From the NCBI GenBank assembly GCA_905236955.1, contig CAJOQW010000030.1:1-13417 (forward strand): 13,417 bases of DNA, read 5' to 3'. Each line of letters begins with the position of its first letter. Position 1 is the stretch's first letter. The position numbers and the translations under genes are program-made. The DNA is from an uncultured Bacteroidales bacterium. Lineage in GTDB: Bacteria > Bacteroidota > Bacteroidia > Bacteroidales > UBA932. The notes beneath the pieces were generated by a model. The model saw only the letters and a list, made by a program, of their open reading frames with translations. It searched no databases and was not told the DNA's origin. Below are positions 1 through 7,625 of this stretch, in pieces.

Positions 1-753
1 ACGCTGCCAGATTATCTCTTCGGCGGTTTTGCTGGGGTGGACCAGGTCTTCGGCGTAGAAACGGTAGTCGCGGAGTTCGTCCAGCATTACTTCGTATGCC
101 GGAAAATAACACACTCCGGTGCTGTTCAGGGCCAGCTGCAGGGTGGCTTTGCTGAGGGTGTTGACGTGCGCTCCGTCTCCCAGATGCCTTATGGGGCTGA
201 CTGTGAAGATGAACTTCTTGTCTGGATGGGAGGCTACGAGCATCTTTACGAGAGCGGCAATCTGCGTCACTCCCAGCATTTCATGTGAGAATTCAGCAGC
301 AGGCCTCTTCAAACAGTTGGAAACGACGTCCCCGCTCTCGACCAGTTTCCATATCAGGGCGGTGCCGAAGGTGACGATCACCTTGTTGCAGGCGTGCCAG
401 AAAGCGGAGGCTTCGGAAAGGGAGGCATTGGCATTTTCCAGGAACTCTCCGGCAGTTTCCCGTGCAAATGATGTGTGGTGCGAGTAGGAGCAGAACAGTC
501 CGGCGCCCGCACCCATTTCCACGCAATCGGCTTCCTTGAACGGCATGCCGCTCTCCAGCCTGGCGACCGAATTGCATACGGAAACCGGATTGTAAAGGGT
601 TCCGAATGGATTGATGCAGACATCAAATCCGCCTGCTGCCATCCTCGCTCCCATTGAATCGGAGAAGCAACTGCCCAGGACGCATATCTTGTCCTGGAGA
701 CCGATCTGAACCGGAAGGGGAGTCACTATGACCGGAGTGCTTAGTTTAATCAT
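1..753 (-). CDS. GSCFA-domain (SGNH-like) protein, 3' end cut by window edge
   Basis: The frame is open from an ATG at 753 down to base 1, giving 251 visible residues; the stop lies outside the window. Seen directly: a GSCF motif at residues 27-30 within VLGSCFSDSMG, a VTFGTALIW block near residue 125, an FTVSPIRHLGDGAHVNT block, and DLVHPS (Asp236, His239) near the visible end. These are the hallmarks of the GSCFA family, common in Bacteroidota and related to SGNH hydrolases, where the Ser of the first block and a DxxH pair near the C-terminus form the active site. I infer an esterase or acyl-hydrolase-like activity; the substrate is unknown. Family members are usually around 320 residues, so roughly 70 are missing. 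No signal peptide is visible, suggesting a cytoplasmic protein. The start is supported by a -7 box only 4 nt upstream. The gene diverges from the barrel protein. Confidence 0.85.
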   Translation of the reverse strand, partial: MIKLSTPVIVTPLPVQIGLQDKICVLGSCFSDSMGARMAAGGFDVCINPFGTLYNPVSVCNSVARLESGMPFKEADCVEMGAGAGLFCSYSHHTSFARETAGEFLENANASLSEASAFWHACNKVIVTFGTALIWKLVESGDVVSNCLKRPAAEFSHEMLGVTQIAALVKMLVASHPDKKFIFTVSPIRHLGDGAHVNTLSKATLQLALNSTGVCYFPAYEVMLDELRDYRFYAEDLVHPSKTAEEIIWQR

Positions 754-757
754 ATTG

Positions 758-765
758 CAAATTTA
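758..765 (-). promoter_or_regulatory. -7 promoter box for the GSCFA gene
   Basis: On the minus strand this reads TAAATTTG, an exact match to the Bacteroidota sigma-ABfr -7 consensus TAnnTTTG. It ends only 4 nt before the ATG at 753, so the transcript would be leaderless or nearly so. No convincing -33 TTTG box is present at the usual spacing. Confidence 0.5.
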
Positions 766-767
766 AT

Positions 768-775
768 TATCTTTG
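768..775 (+). promoter_or_regulatory. -7 promoter box for the barrel protein/nucleotidase unit
   Basis: TATCTTTG matches TAnnTTTG and lies 19 nt upstream of the ATG at 795. It sits back to back with the minus-strand box at 758-765, so the two promoters of this divergent pair share one AT-rich spacer and could compete for polymerase. A -33 element is not obvious. Confidence 0.5.
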
Positions 776-794
776 TGCAAATAGTTCCACACCC

Positions 795-2024
795 ATGAAA
801 AAAGTCCTTTCCCTTATAATGGCTGCGCTCCTGCCGCTTGCGCTTATGGCCCAGGGGCCGTTCAATCATTTCGGTCATTCCGGACAGAAGGGTAAGGTAA
901 GCCTCGAATACGGTGCCTATTTTGATTACTATTTTGAAAATAAAGAACATGATGCCTTCCTTTCGACATATTATGCAGGGGATGGGCTTCTTCCCATAGA
1001 ATCCTGTACCGACCATGCCATGGTGCTGACTCCCAGTATCGGTTTCAGCCTCTATCAGGGGCCGTCGGTGCACCACCGCCTGAACCTGGGACTGGACTTG
1101 CTGAGGAACATGGGTGCCGGCCCCCTGAACTGGCAGGTGGTCGATGAGGTAACGTTCCATTACGACGGCCATGTGCGCCTGGGGAACGGGTCGATGTTCG
1201 AGGGTGTTCTCGGCGTATTCCCGCACCACTACAGGGAGGGCGAGTACGGTGATGCCTTCTTCGACAGCTTCCTGCTTTTCAACGACCGCAACATGGATGG
1301 TGTCCTCCTTAAATACAAGGCACGTAAGTTCTATACCGAGCTGGGGGCGGACTGGATGGGAAGGAAGGCGGGAACCCGAAGAGAACGTTTCATGATACTT
1401 TCGGCCGGCAACTGGCAGCCTCTCGACTGGCTCGACATGGGGTGGTCGGGTACGTTCTATCATTATGCCAGCAGCGAGGTTGTTCACGGAGTGGTGGACA
1501 ACGACCTTGTCGAACCCTATGTACGGGTGGATCTTGGAGAAAGAATCGGCTTCCAGGAGGTCTCTTTCAAACTGGGCGGCCTCTTCAGCTATCAGTGGGA
1601 CAGGGTGGCGGAAGCTTCCCAGAGTTTCCCGATGGGTTTCGAGACCGTCTCCGTAGCCCGCAAATGGAACGTGTATCTGGCCAACACCACCTATGCGGGA
1701 GACAACCTTCAATATCTCTACCATCATACGGATGCGGGCGGAAACATGTATGGTACCGACCTGTACTTCGGCGATCCTTTCTACCAGTGCCGGTTCTTTG
1801 ACATGGTCGAAGTCGGCTGGGAGCCGGATATCAACGATTATATGTCGCTGAACATCAACTTCCAATTCGACTTCAGCGACGGGGGCTTCCTGGGGTGGAA
1901 GCAGCAGCTGTGCCTCATCTTCGACCTGGACAGGATACGTCATAAAGTTTGGGGTGCCGGTCGCATCGGCGAGGCCATAAGCAAGCATAAACGCGTCCCC
2001 AATGGGCATGTTTTCTTCATGTAA
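795..2024 (+). CDS. Secreted probable outer-membrane beta-barrel protein, function unknown
   Basis: A 409-residue protein with a clear Sec signal peptide: MKK, a hydrophobic stretch at residues 4-18, and a likely cleavage after ALMA (Ala19, before Gln20). The mature part has alternating hydrophobic and polar residues with frequent Tyr, Phe, Trp and Gly and short turns, for example LEYGAYFDYYF near the start and SLNINFQFDF near the end. This is the look of an outer-membrane barrel. The last strand-like segment (QQLCLIFDLDRI) is followed by a tail of about 27 residues, which is atypical because barrels usually end on the final strand. I do not recognise a named family. The stop is 4 nt from the downstream lipoprotein nucleotidase, so the two are almost certainly cotranscribed. 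A role in envelope transport or anchoring linked to nucleotide scavenging is inference only. Confidence 0.75.
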   Translation: MKKVLSLIMAALLPLALMAQGPFNHFGHSGQKGKVSLEYGAYFDYYFENKEHDAFLSTYYAGDGLLPIESCTDHAMVLTPSIGFSLYQGPSVHHRLNLGLDLLRNMGAGPLNWQVVDEVTFHYDGHVRLGNGSMFEGVLGVFPHHYREGEYGDAFFDSFLLFNDRNMDGVLLKYKARKFYTELGADWMGRKAGTRRERFMILSAGNWQPLDWLDMGWSGTFYHYASSEVVHGVVDNDLVEPYVRVDLGERIGFQEVSFKLGGLFSYQWDRVAEASQSFPMGFETVSVARKWNVYLANTTYAGDNLQYLYHHTDAGGNMYGTDLYFGDPFYQCRFFDMVEVGWEPDINDYMSLNINFQFDFSDGGFLGWKQQLCLIFDLDRIRHKVWGAGRIGEAISKHKRVPNGHVFFM

Positions 2025-2028
2025 AACT

Positions 2029-3741
2029 ATGAAAGCAAGATATTTACTGTTTTTCCTGCTGCTGGCGGCGGCCTGTACGCCAAAGGCCCGCAGTCTTACC
2101 ATCCTTACCACCGATGACGTTCACGGAGCCTGGTTCGATTCCACCTATGTAGGGGATCGTACCCGTCCTAGCCTGATGGCCCTGAACTGGTACGTCGACA
2201 GCATCCGCAAGGCCGACGGTGCGAAGAATGTCCTCCTCATCGATGCTGGGGACTGCCTTCAGGGGGACAATGCGGCATATTATTACAATTATGTGGATAC
2301 CACGGGAGAGCACCTGTTCACCCGGCTTTCGGCCTATATGAAGTACGACGCCGTCAGCGTGGGGAACCATGATATCGAGACCGGCCATGCGGTTTACGAC
2401 AGGGTAACGGCTGAACTGGGGCGCCACGGCATCCCGTTCCTGGGCGGCAACGCCATCCGAAACGACGATGGCAGGCCATATTTCCCTCTCTACAAGACTT
2501 TCCGCAGGGGAGGATTCAAGGTGCTTGTACTGGGCTATACCAATCCCAACATGGCGGCATGGCTCGATGAGAGCATCTGGAGCGGAATGACCTTCAAGAG
2601 CCTTATCCCCCTTGTCCAGGAAGATGTGGACAGCGTGAAAGCGAAGGAAAGGCCGGACGTCACCATAGTCTGCATCCATTCCGGCACAGGCAAGGGGGAT
2701 GGTTCCATACTGGAAAGCCAGGCCCTGGACCTTTACAAGACTCTCTCGGGTGTGGATTTCGTAGTATGTGCGCACGACCACAGCCAGGTCTGCTTCCACA
2801 ACGACACCATAGCCCTCATCAATACGGGCAACCGTGCACGGTATCTTGGAGTGGGCAGGATAAGTGTCGGTCCGAATGGGGAAAAGACCCTTGGGACGGA
2901 GCTTATCTGGGTTGACAAGAAAAAGACCGACCCTGTGATGAGGGAGGCGTTCCGCAAGGATTATGAGGCGGTGAAGACCTTCACCCTCCAGAAAGTGGGC
3001 GTGCTTTCGACCGACCTTTACACCCGGGATTCCTATTCCGGAATGTGCCCCTATATCAACCTTGTGCACAGGGTGCAGCTCGAGGGTGCCGGGGCGCAGG
3101 TTTCTTTTGCTGCTCCGCTTACCTATAACGGCACCGTCCGGGCGGGGGAACTGGTTTACAATGACATGTTCACCATCTATCCCTATGAGAACCAGCTCTT
3201 CAAACTGGCCTTGACCGGGAAGGAGATAAAAGATTATCTGGAGTATTCATACGGCCTGTGGCTGGCGGATCCGGGATCGGACCATGTGCTGAGGATAAGG
3301 GCTCAGGACGACCCGCGCAACAACCAGGCCCGCTGGTCTTTCGCGGAGCGCACGTACAATTTCGACTCCGCCGCGGGCCTCATATACACGGTGGACATCC
3401 GCAAGCCGGCAGGGGAGAGGGTGGACATCAAGTCCATGGCGGACGGCACTCCTTTCAGCCCCGATTCCACCTATTCCGTAGCGATGACCTCATACCGTGC
3501 CAACGGAGGCGGCGGCACCATCATCGAAGGCGCCGGTCTTTCCAAGGATGAAATCGAATCCAGGATCATGGGCCGATATGCCGAGATTCGTGAACTCATC
3601 TATCGGTATATCAAGGAGAACATGATCCTCGACGAGGATCTTCTTTCCGGCGGCGCGGCCATCGGCAGATGGGAATTCATCCCTTCGGCCGAAGCTTCCG
3701 ACCGGATCGAGGACGACATGATGCTGTTGTTCGGCAAATGA
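2029..3741 (+). CDS. Lipoprotein 5'-nucleotidase / bifunctional metallophosphatase (UshA-like)
   Basis: From the ATG at 2029 the product has 570 residues and begins with a lipoprotein signal, a Leu/Phe run followed by AAAC with the lipid-anchor Cys at 16. An in-frame ATG at 2002 would add nine residues before this signal and overlap the upstream gene, so 2029 is preferred. The metallophosphoesterase domain shows DVH (Asp30, His32), AGDCLQG (Asp75), GNHD (112-115), CIHSG (His217) and AHDH (His249, His251), a complete di-metal set. The C-terminal nucleotidase domain follows from about 325, with YNGTV (366-370), LTGKEIKDYLEYS (395-407) and YRANGGGG (489-496). Known family members remove phosphate from extracytoplasmic 5'-nucleotides or cyclic nucleotides, releasing nucleosides. 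Anchoring in the envelope fits that role; the exact substrate is not readable. No acidic surface-export motif follows Cys16, so a periplasm-facing orientation is plausible but unproven. Confidence 0.9.
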   Translation: MKARYLLFFLLLAAACTPKARSLTILTTDDVHGAWFDSTYVGDRTRPSLMALNWYVDSIRKADGAKNVLLIDAGDCLQGDNAAYYYNYVDTTGEHLFTRLSAYMKYDAVSVGNHDIETGHAVYDRVTAELGRHGIPFLGGNAIRNDDGRPYFPLYKTFRRGGFKVLVLGYTNPNMAAWLDESIWSGMTFKSLIPLVQEDVDSVKAKERPDVTIVCIHSGTGKGDGSILESQALDLYKTLSGVDFVVCAHDHSQVCFHNDTIALINTGNRARYLGVGRISVGPNGEKTLGTELIWVDKKKTDPVMREAFRKDYEAVKTFTLQKVGVLSTDLYTRDSYSGMCPYINLVHRVQLEGAGAQVSFAAPLTYNGTVRAGELVYNDMFTIYPYENQLFKLALTGKEIKDYLEYSYGLWLADPGSDHVLRIRAQDDPRNNQARWSFAERTYNFDSAAGLIYTVDIRKPAGERVDIKSMADGTPFSPDSTYSVAMTSYRANGGGGTIIEGAGLSKDEIESRIMGRYAEIRELIYRYIKENMILDEDLLSGGAAIGRWEFIPSAEASDRIEDDMMLLFGK

Positions 3742-3762
3742 TACCGGTTCCGCGACGGCGGA

Positions 3763-5085
3763 CTAATGCCGGAAATTCTTAAGCCGTTCGCGGAGCGACC
3801 CGTCGACGGCCATCTTCATCATCCTGCGGGAATTCTCGAACTGTTTCAGAAGCTTGTTGACGTCGGGCACCGAAGTGCCTGAACCATCGGCGATGCGCTT
3901 GCGGCGGCTGCCGTTTATCGCTTCGGGATGTTCGCGCTCGTACGGAGTCATGGAGTGGTATATGGCTTCGGTGCTCTTGAAGGCGCTGTCATTGTCGATG
4001 TCTATGTCTTTTATCTGTTTGCCTACGCCAGGGAGCATGCCCGCCAGGTCCTTGATGTCGCCCATCTTGCGCACCTGCTGGATCTGGTTGTAGAAGTCGT
4101 TGAGGGTGAACTGGTTCCTTGCCAGTTTCTTGCGGGTTTCGCGGGCTTCCTTCTCATCGATGGCGTCCTGGGCCTTTTCCACCAGGGAGACGACGTCGCC
4201 CATGCCCAGGATGCGGTCGGCGGCGCGCTCCGGATAGAAGACGTCGAGCGCATCCATCTTCTCGCCTGTACCGACGAACTTGATGGGCTTGCCGGTGACT
4301 GCCTTGATGCTGAGTGCCGCACCGCCGCGGGTGTCGCCGTCGAGTTTGGTGAGCACCACGCCGTCGTAGTCGATGGCCTCGTTGAAAGCAAGGGCCGAGG
4401 CGACGGCGTCCTGTCCGGTCATGGCATCCACCACGAACAGGCTTTCGCTGGGCTTGACGGCATCATGCATGGTCCGTATCTCATCCATGAGCTCCTGGTC
4501 CACCGCGAGGCGGCCGGCGGTATCGACTATGATTACGCTGTATCCCTGCTGCCCTCCCTGCAAGATAGCGGCTTTGGCAACCTTGACCGGGTCTTTTTCG
4601 CCTTCCAAGCTGAAGACGGGCACCTGCACATGTTCTCCAAGGGTCTTGAGCTGCTCGATGGCAGCGGGACGGAAGGTGTCGCATGCTGCGAGCATTACCT
4701 TCGTGCCTTTCTTCTTGAGCCTGAGGGCGAGTTTTGCGCTGAAGGTGGTCTTGCCCGAACCGTTGAGGCCGGCTACCAGAACCACGGCGGGGTTGCCTTT
4801 GATGTTGATGTCGGAATTGTCGCTGCCCATGAAGTCGGCAAGCTCGTCGTGGACGATCTTCACCATCATCTGCTGGGGCTTTACCGCGGTGAGCACTCCA
4901 GTGCCGATGGCCTTGGCCTTTACGCGGTCGCAGAATTCCTTTGCCACCTTATAGCTGACATCGGCGTCGAGCAGGGCCCTGCGTATGTCCTTTACTGTCT
5001 CGGCGACATTTATCTCGGTGATCTTTCCTTCTCCTTTGAGGATCTTGAAGGATTTTTCCAGTCTTTCTTGAAGGTTATCGAACAT
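3763..5085 (-). CDS. ffh: Signal recognition particle protein Ffh (SRP54)
   Basis: A 440-residue GTPase that binds 4.5S RNA and signal sequences on ribosomes and delivers nascent membrane proteins to FtsY at the membrane. The N-domain helical bundle covers about residues 1-95. The G domain shows the P-loop GLNGSGKTT (106-114), DTFRP (136-140), DTAGR (188-192) and TKLDGD (246-251). The Met-rich M domain begins near 300 and contains the SRP-RNA-binding segment SRRKRIADGSG (393-403) followed by VNKLLKQF. The frame is open upstream to 5286, but the conserved N-terminus MFDNLQERL starts at 5085, and a -7 box lies 9 nt before it, so 5085 is the start. The length is normal for bacterial Ffh. The gene is convergent with the nucleotidase (21 bp apart) and divergent from the AraC-type gene. 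Confidence 0.97.
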   Translation of the reverse strand: MFDNLQERLEKSFKILKGEGKITEINVAETVKDIRRALLDADVSYKVAKEFCDRVKAKAIGTGVLTAVKPQQMMVKIVHDELADFMGSDNSDINIKGNPAVVLVAGLNGSGKTTFSAKLALRLKKKGTKVMLAACDTFRPAAIEQLKTLGEHVQVPVFSLEGEKDPVKVAKAAILQGGQQGYSVIIVDTAGRLAVDQELMDEIRTMHDAVKPSESLFVVDAMTGQDAVASALAFNEAIDYDGVVLTKLDGDTRGGAALSIKAVTGKPIKFVGTGEKMDALDVFYPERAADRILGMGDVVSLVEKAQDAIDEKEARETRKKLARNQFTLNDFYNQIQQVRKMGDIKDLAGMLPGVGKQIKDIDIDNDSAFKSTEAIYHSMTPYEREHPEAINGSRRKRIADGSGTSVPDVNKLLKQFENSRRMMKMAVDGSLRERLKNFRH

Positions 5086-5094
5086 AATCGGGTG

Positions 5095-5102
5095 CAAAAT
5101 TA
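5095..5102 (-). promoter_or_regulatory. -7 promoter box for ffh
   Basis: Read on the minus strand, TAATTTTG matches TAnnTTTG and ends 9 nt before the ffh ATG at 5085, implying a leader of only a few nucleotides. No clear -33 TTTG is seen about 20 bp upstream. Confidence 0.5.
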
Positions 5103-5167
5103 TGAAAAAAACCGGACTAATAACAGTAAATTTATGCTGATCAACAACTATATACAACCAAACTATT

Positions 5168-5605
5168 ATGAAAAAGTATCTCAACAGGGTGCTTCTGCAC
5201 CTGCGCCGGTTCATTTCATTCGGGAACCTGCGCGAAACAAGATGGTTCAATGAAGAAGTCATCGCCAGGATCGACAAATGGTTCAAGGAAAAGGGCTATT
5301 GTTCCGCAGAACAAAGCATGGGCGATGTGGCGGAATTGTTCGGGATTTCCAAGGATGAACTGTCCTGGTATTGCCGTTCGACCTATGGTGTAGGGTTCCT
5401 TTCGATCCGGAAGGAACTCCGGATACACGAAGCAAAACGCCTGATTTCCGAAAGGCCCGACCTTCCCTTGACCACGGTAGGCGAAATGGTTGGCATCAAC
5501 GACAAGACCAACTTCCGCCGCCAGTTCTACGAAGTGCTGGGAATCACTCCTCACGAGTGGCGCAAAAGGATTTTGGACCTGAGGGGCAGGAAGCAACGTA
5601 ACTAA
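5168..5605 (+). CDS. Small AraC-family HTH transcriptional regulator (DNA-binding domain only)
   Basis: A 145-residue basic protein. Residues about 47-133 form an AraC/XylS double helix-turn-helix domain. The first HTH is around SMGDVAELFGISKDELSWY, and the second around LTTVGEMVGINDKTNFRRQF, followed by the family's signature ending GITPHEWRK (125-133). The roughly 45 N-terminal residues are basic and hydrophobic and too short to be a ligand-binding domain. Full AraC proteins run near 290 residues, so this is a stand-alone DNA-binding module, which could be regulated through a partner or by its own level. The target is not evident; the immediate neighbours (ffh and a CNNM protein) give no pathway clue. 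The only promoter-like element upstream is a degenerate TAAATTTA at 5127-5134. Confidence 0.85.
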   Translation: MKKYLNRVLLHLRRFISFGNLRETRWFNEEVIARIDKWFKEKGYCSAEQSMGDVAELFGISKDELSWYCRSTYGVGFLSIRKELRIHEAKRLISERPDLPLTTVGEMVGINDKTNFRRQFYEVLGITPHEWRKRILDLRGRKQRN

Positions 5606-5617
5606 CCGATATTTTGC

Positions 5618-5625
5618 TAACTTTG
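5618..5625 (+). promoter_or_regulatory. -7 promoter box for the CNNM/rfbA unit
   Basis: TAACTTTG is an exact TAnnTTTG match in the 28-bp gap after the AraC-type gene. It ends 8 nt before the ATG at 5634, again implying an almost leaderless transcript. Confidence 0.5.
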
Positions 5626-5633
5626 CAGGATAT

Positions 5634-6701
5634 ATGAGTTCTGTATTGCTGCTCATCCTGGACCTGCTTCTGACGGTAGGCATCTCCTTCCTCTGTTCCA
5701 TATTGGAGGCGGTGCTTATGTCGACCCCCATCTCTTTCATAACCATGAAGGAGATGGAGGGTTATAAACCAGCCTCGAGGTTCAAGTCCTACAAGGTGGA
5801 TATCGACCGGCCCATTGCGGCCATCCTGTCCATGAATACCATAGCCAACACCTTCGGCGCTTCGATGGTGGGCGTGCTCACCGCGAGGGCTTTCGGCAGT
5901 GCCTGGGTCGGTTGGGTCTCCGCTTTCCTCACCCTGCTCATCCTCGTCTGCGCCGAGATAATCCCCAAGACCATAGGCGCTTCGCGCTACAAGACGCTCA
6001 TGGGTTTCACAACTGCGGGAGTCAGGGTGCTGCTGGTGTTGATGTGGCCGTTCGTCGTACTCATACAGTTCGTCCAGAAGAAACTGGGCAGCGACGATGA
6101 GACGACAGTCAGCCGGGAGGAGGTGAGCGCGCTTGCCAATGTCGGGGAAGAGGAGGGTGTCATAGACAAGGAAGAGAACAAGGTAATCCAGAACATCATA
6201 AAACTCGACAACGTCAAGGCCTGCGACGCCATGACCCCGCGCGTCGTCTGTTCTGTAGCCCCGGAGAGGATGACACTCAGGGAATATTTCGAAAACGAGG
6301 ACTTCGAGCATCATTCGCGCATTCCGGTGTATGCCGAGAGTCCGGAATACATCACCGGCTACATACTGCGTGACGATGCGCTGGAAGACCTCGCGGAAGA
6401 CAAATTCAACAAGCGGCTCAAGGACATAAAGCGCGACATCTCCTATTTCAACGAAGAGACGGACCTGGACAAGATTTGGGAGAGTCTCCTCAAGACCAGG
6501 GAGCAGATAGCCCTGATCATCGACGATTACGGCTCGTTCCAGGGCGTCCTCACGCTGGAAGACATCATCGAGACCGTATTCGGCCTGGAGATCATGGACG
6601 AGATGGACGAAGTGAGCGACATGCAGCAGTATGCGAAGGAACGCTGGCAGAAGCGCCAGAAGCGGTATAAGAAAATAAATATCCCAAAATCCGATCAATG
6701 A
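5634..6701 (+). CDS. CNNM/CorC-type (hemolysin family) membrane protein with CBS pair
   Basis: A 355-residue integral membrane protein. The N-terminal CNNM (DUF21) transmembrane domain spans about 1-150, with hydrophobic segments near 1-28, 62-83, 91-110 and 127-147 and the family signature AEIIPKTIG (107-115). A cytoplasmic CBS-domain pair follows: the first around CDAMTPRVVC (197-206) with HSRIPVY, the second ending in GVLTLEDIIETVFG (304-317). The tail is short and Lys/Arg-rich. Longer relatives (around 430 residues) carry an additional C-terminal CorC_HlyC domain, absent here, so this is the short architecture. Family members are tied to magnesium or cobalt efflux or homeostasis, with CBS domains sensing adenine nucleotides; the ion here is inference. 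The last four bases (ATGA) are shared with the rfbA start, indicating translational coupling. Confidence 0.9.
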   Translation: MSSVLLLILDLLLTVGISFLCSILEAVLMSTPISFITMKEMEGYKPASRFKSYKVDIDRPIAAILSMNTIANTFGASMVGVLTARAFGSAWVGWVSAFLTLLILVCAEIIPKTIGASRYKTLMGFTTAGVRVLLVLMWPFVVLIQFVQKKLGSDDETTVSREEVSALANVGEEEGVIDKEENKVIQNIIKLDNVKACDAMTPRVVCSVAPERMTLREYFENEDFEHHSRIPVYAESPEYITGYILRDDALEDLAEDKFNKRLKDIKRDISYFNEETDLDKIWESLLKTREQIALIIDDYGSFQGVLTLEDIIETVFGLEIMDEMDEVSDMQQYAKERWQKRQKRYKKINIPKSDQ

Positions 6702-7576
6702 AAGGAATAGTGCTGGCAGGGGGCTCAGGCACCCGCCTTTATCCCATTACCAAGGGAGTGAGCAAGCAACTGCTCCCGATTTATGACAAACCCATGGTTT
6801 ATTATCCCATAAGCACGTTGATGCTTGCGGGTATCAGGGATATTCTGGTGATATCCACTCCCCAGGACCTGCCGGCTTTCAGGCGCCTGCTTGGCGACGG
6901 GTCCGATTTCGGCATCAACCTTTCCTATGCCGGGCAGCCTTCGCCTGACGGTCTGGCACAGGCCTTCATCATCGGCGAGGAGTTCGTTGGGGATGACAGC
7001 GTTTGCCTGGTGCTGGGTGACAATATCTTCCACGGTGCCGGATTCGTGGAGTTCCTCCAGGAAGCCGTTCGGAATGCCGAAGATTATTCCAAGGCGACGG
7101 TGTTCGGATATTGGGTGAAGGATCCGGAGCGTTACGGCGTGGCCGAGTTCGACGCTCAGGGCAACTGCCTGAGCATAGAGGAGAAACCGAAGGAGCCCAA
7201 GAGCAACTATGCGGTGGTGGGCCTTTATTTTTATCCGAACCGTGTCGTCGAAGTGGCGAAGCACATCAAGCCTTCCGCCCGCGGGGAACTCGAAATAACC
7301 ACAGTCAACCAGGAATTCCTGAAGTCCGGCGACCTCAAGGTCCAGACCCTCGGGCGCGGCTTCGCCTGGCTCGATACCGGCACCCACGACTCCCTGGCGG
7401 ACGCCTCCATCTTCGTCGAGACCATAGAAAAGAGGCAGGGCCTGAAGATCGCCTGTCTCGAAGGGATAGCCTTCGAGAATGGGTGGATCGGCGCAGGACG
7501 CCTCCGTGAACTGGCCGCCCCCATGCTCAAGAACCAGTACGGCCAGTATCTTTTGACATTAAGTGAAGAAAAGTAG
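6698..7576 (+). CDS. rfbA: Glucose-1-phosphate thymidylyltransferase (RfbA/RmlA)
   Basis: A 292-residue cytoplasmic sugar-nucleotidyltransferase that converts dTTP and glucose-1-phosphate into dTDP-glucose plus pyrophosphate, the first step to dTDP-L-rhamnose and other dTDP-sugars for surface polysaccharides. Seen directly: the nucleotide-binding loop GGSGTRLYPIT (8-18), KQLLPIYDKPM (23-33), LGDN with the metal Asp108 (106-109), EEKP (161-164), and WLDTGTHDSL with Asp226 (224-233). The length is standard. The ATG overlaps the stop of the CNNM gene by four bases. The usual partners rfbB, rfbC and rfbD do not follow; the next gene is a division-related unit with its own promoter box. The gene therefore appears separated from the rest of its pathway in this window. 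Confidence 0.96.
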   Translation: MKGIVLAGGSGTRLYPITKGVSKQLLPIYDKPMVYYPISTLMLAGIRDILVISTPQDLPAFRRLLGDGSDFGINLSYAGQPSPDGLAQAFIIGEEFVGDDSVCLVLGDNIFHGAGFVEFLQEAVRNAEDYSKATVFGYWVKDPERYGVAEFDAQGNCLSIEEKPKEPKSNYAVVGLYFYPNRVVEVAKHIKPSARGELEITTVNQEFLKSGDLKVQTLGRGFAWLDTGTHDSLADASIFVETIEKRQGLKIACLEGIAFENGWIGAGRLRELAAPMLKNQYGQYLLTLSEEK

Positions 7577-7596
7577 GGGAGATAGCTTTTTTTTAT

Positions 7597-7604
7597 TATA
7601 TTTG
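7597..7604 (+). promoter_or_regulatory. -7 promoter box for the coiled-coil/zapA unit
   Basis: TATATTTG is an exact TAnnTTTG match, 21 nt upstream of the ATG at 7626, just after a run of eight T (7587-7594). It separates this unit from rfbA. There is no good -33 TTTG. Confidence 0.55.
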
Positions 7605-7625
7605 CTGATGGTTTGACTACGGTAA

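Noticed and set aside
2002..2028. Upstream ATG extending the nucleotidase by nine residues
   Set aside because: It overlaps the preceding gene and puts residues before a perfect lipoprotein signal that starts at 2029.
750..2111. 453-residue open frame on the minus strand opposite the barrel gene
   Set aside because: It mirrors the real gene, which has a clean signal peptide and promoter. The antisense frame has no domain-like pattern and overlaps the promoter region; long antisense frames are expected at this GC content.
2044..3069. 341-residue minus-strand frame opposite the nucleotidase
   Set aside because: The sense frame carries all metallophosphatase motifs; the antisense product shows none.
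3749..3762. Small inverted repeat TCCGC-GACG-GCGGA between the convergent nucleotidase and ffh genes
   Set aside because: A 5-bp stem without a T-tract; it might help bidirectional termination but is too weak to call.
3928..5253. 441-residue plus-strand frame opposite ffh
   Set aside because: Ffh is unambiguous. The antisense frame is rich in Val, Leu, His and Gly without motifs and runs across the ffh promoter into the AraC-type gene.
5086..5286. 67-codon upstream extension of ffh
   Set aside because: The conserved Ffh N-terminus begins at 5085; the extension overlaps the divergent AraC-type gene and the ffh -7 box.
5544..6698. 384-residue minus-strand frame opposite the CNNM gene
   Set aside because: It is a shadow of a well-supported membrane protein gene; no recognisable fold.
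7587..7594. Run of eight T after rfbA as a terminator
   Set aside because: No hairpin precedes it; more likely the AT-rich upstream part of the next promoter.
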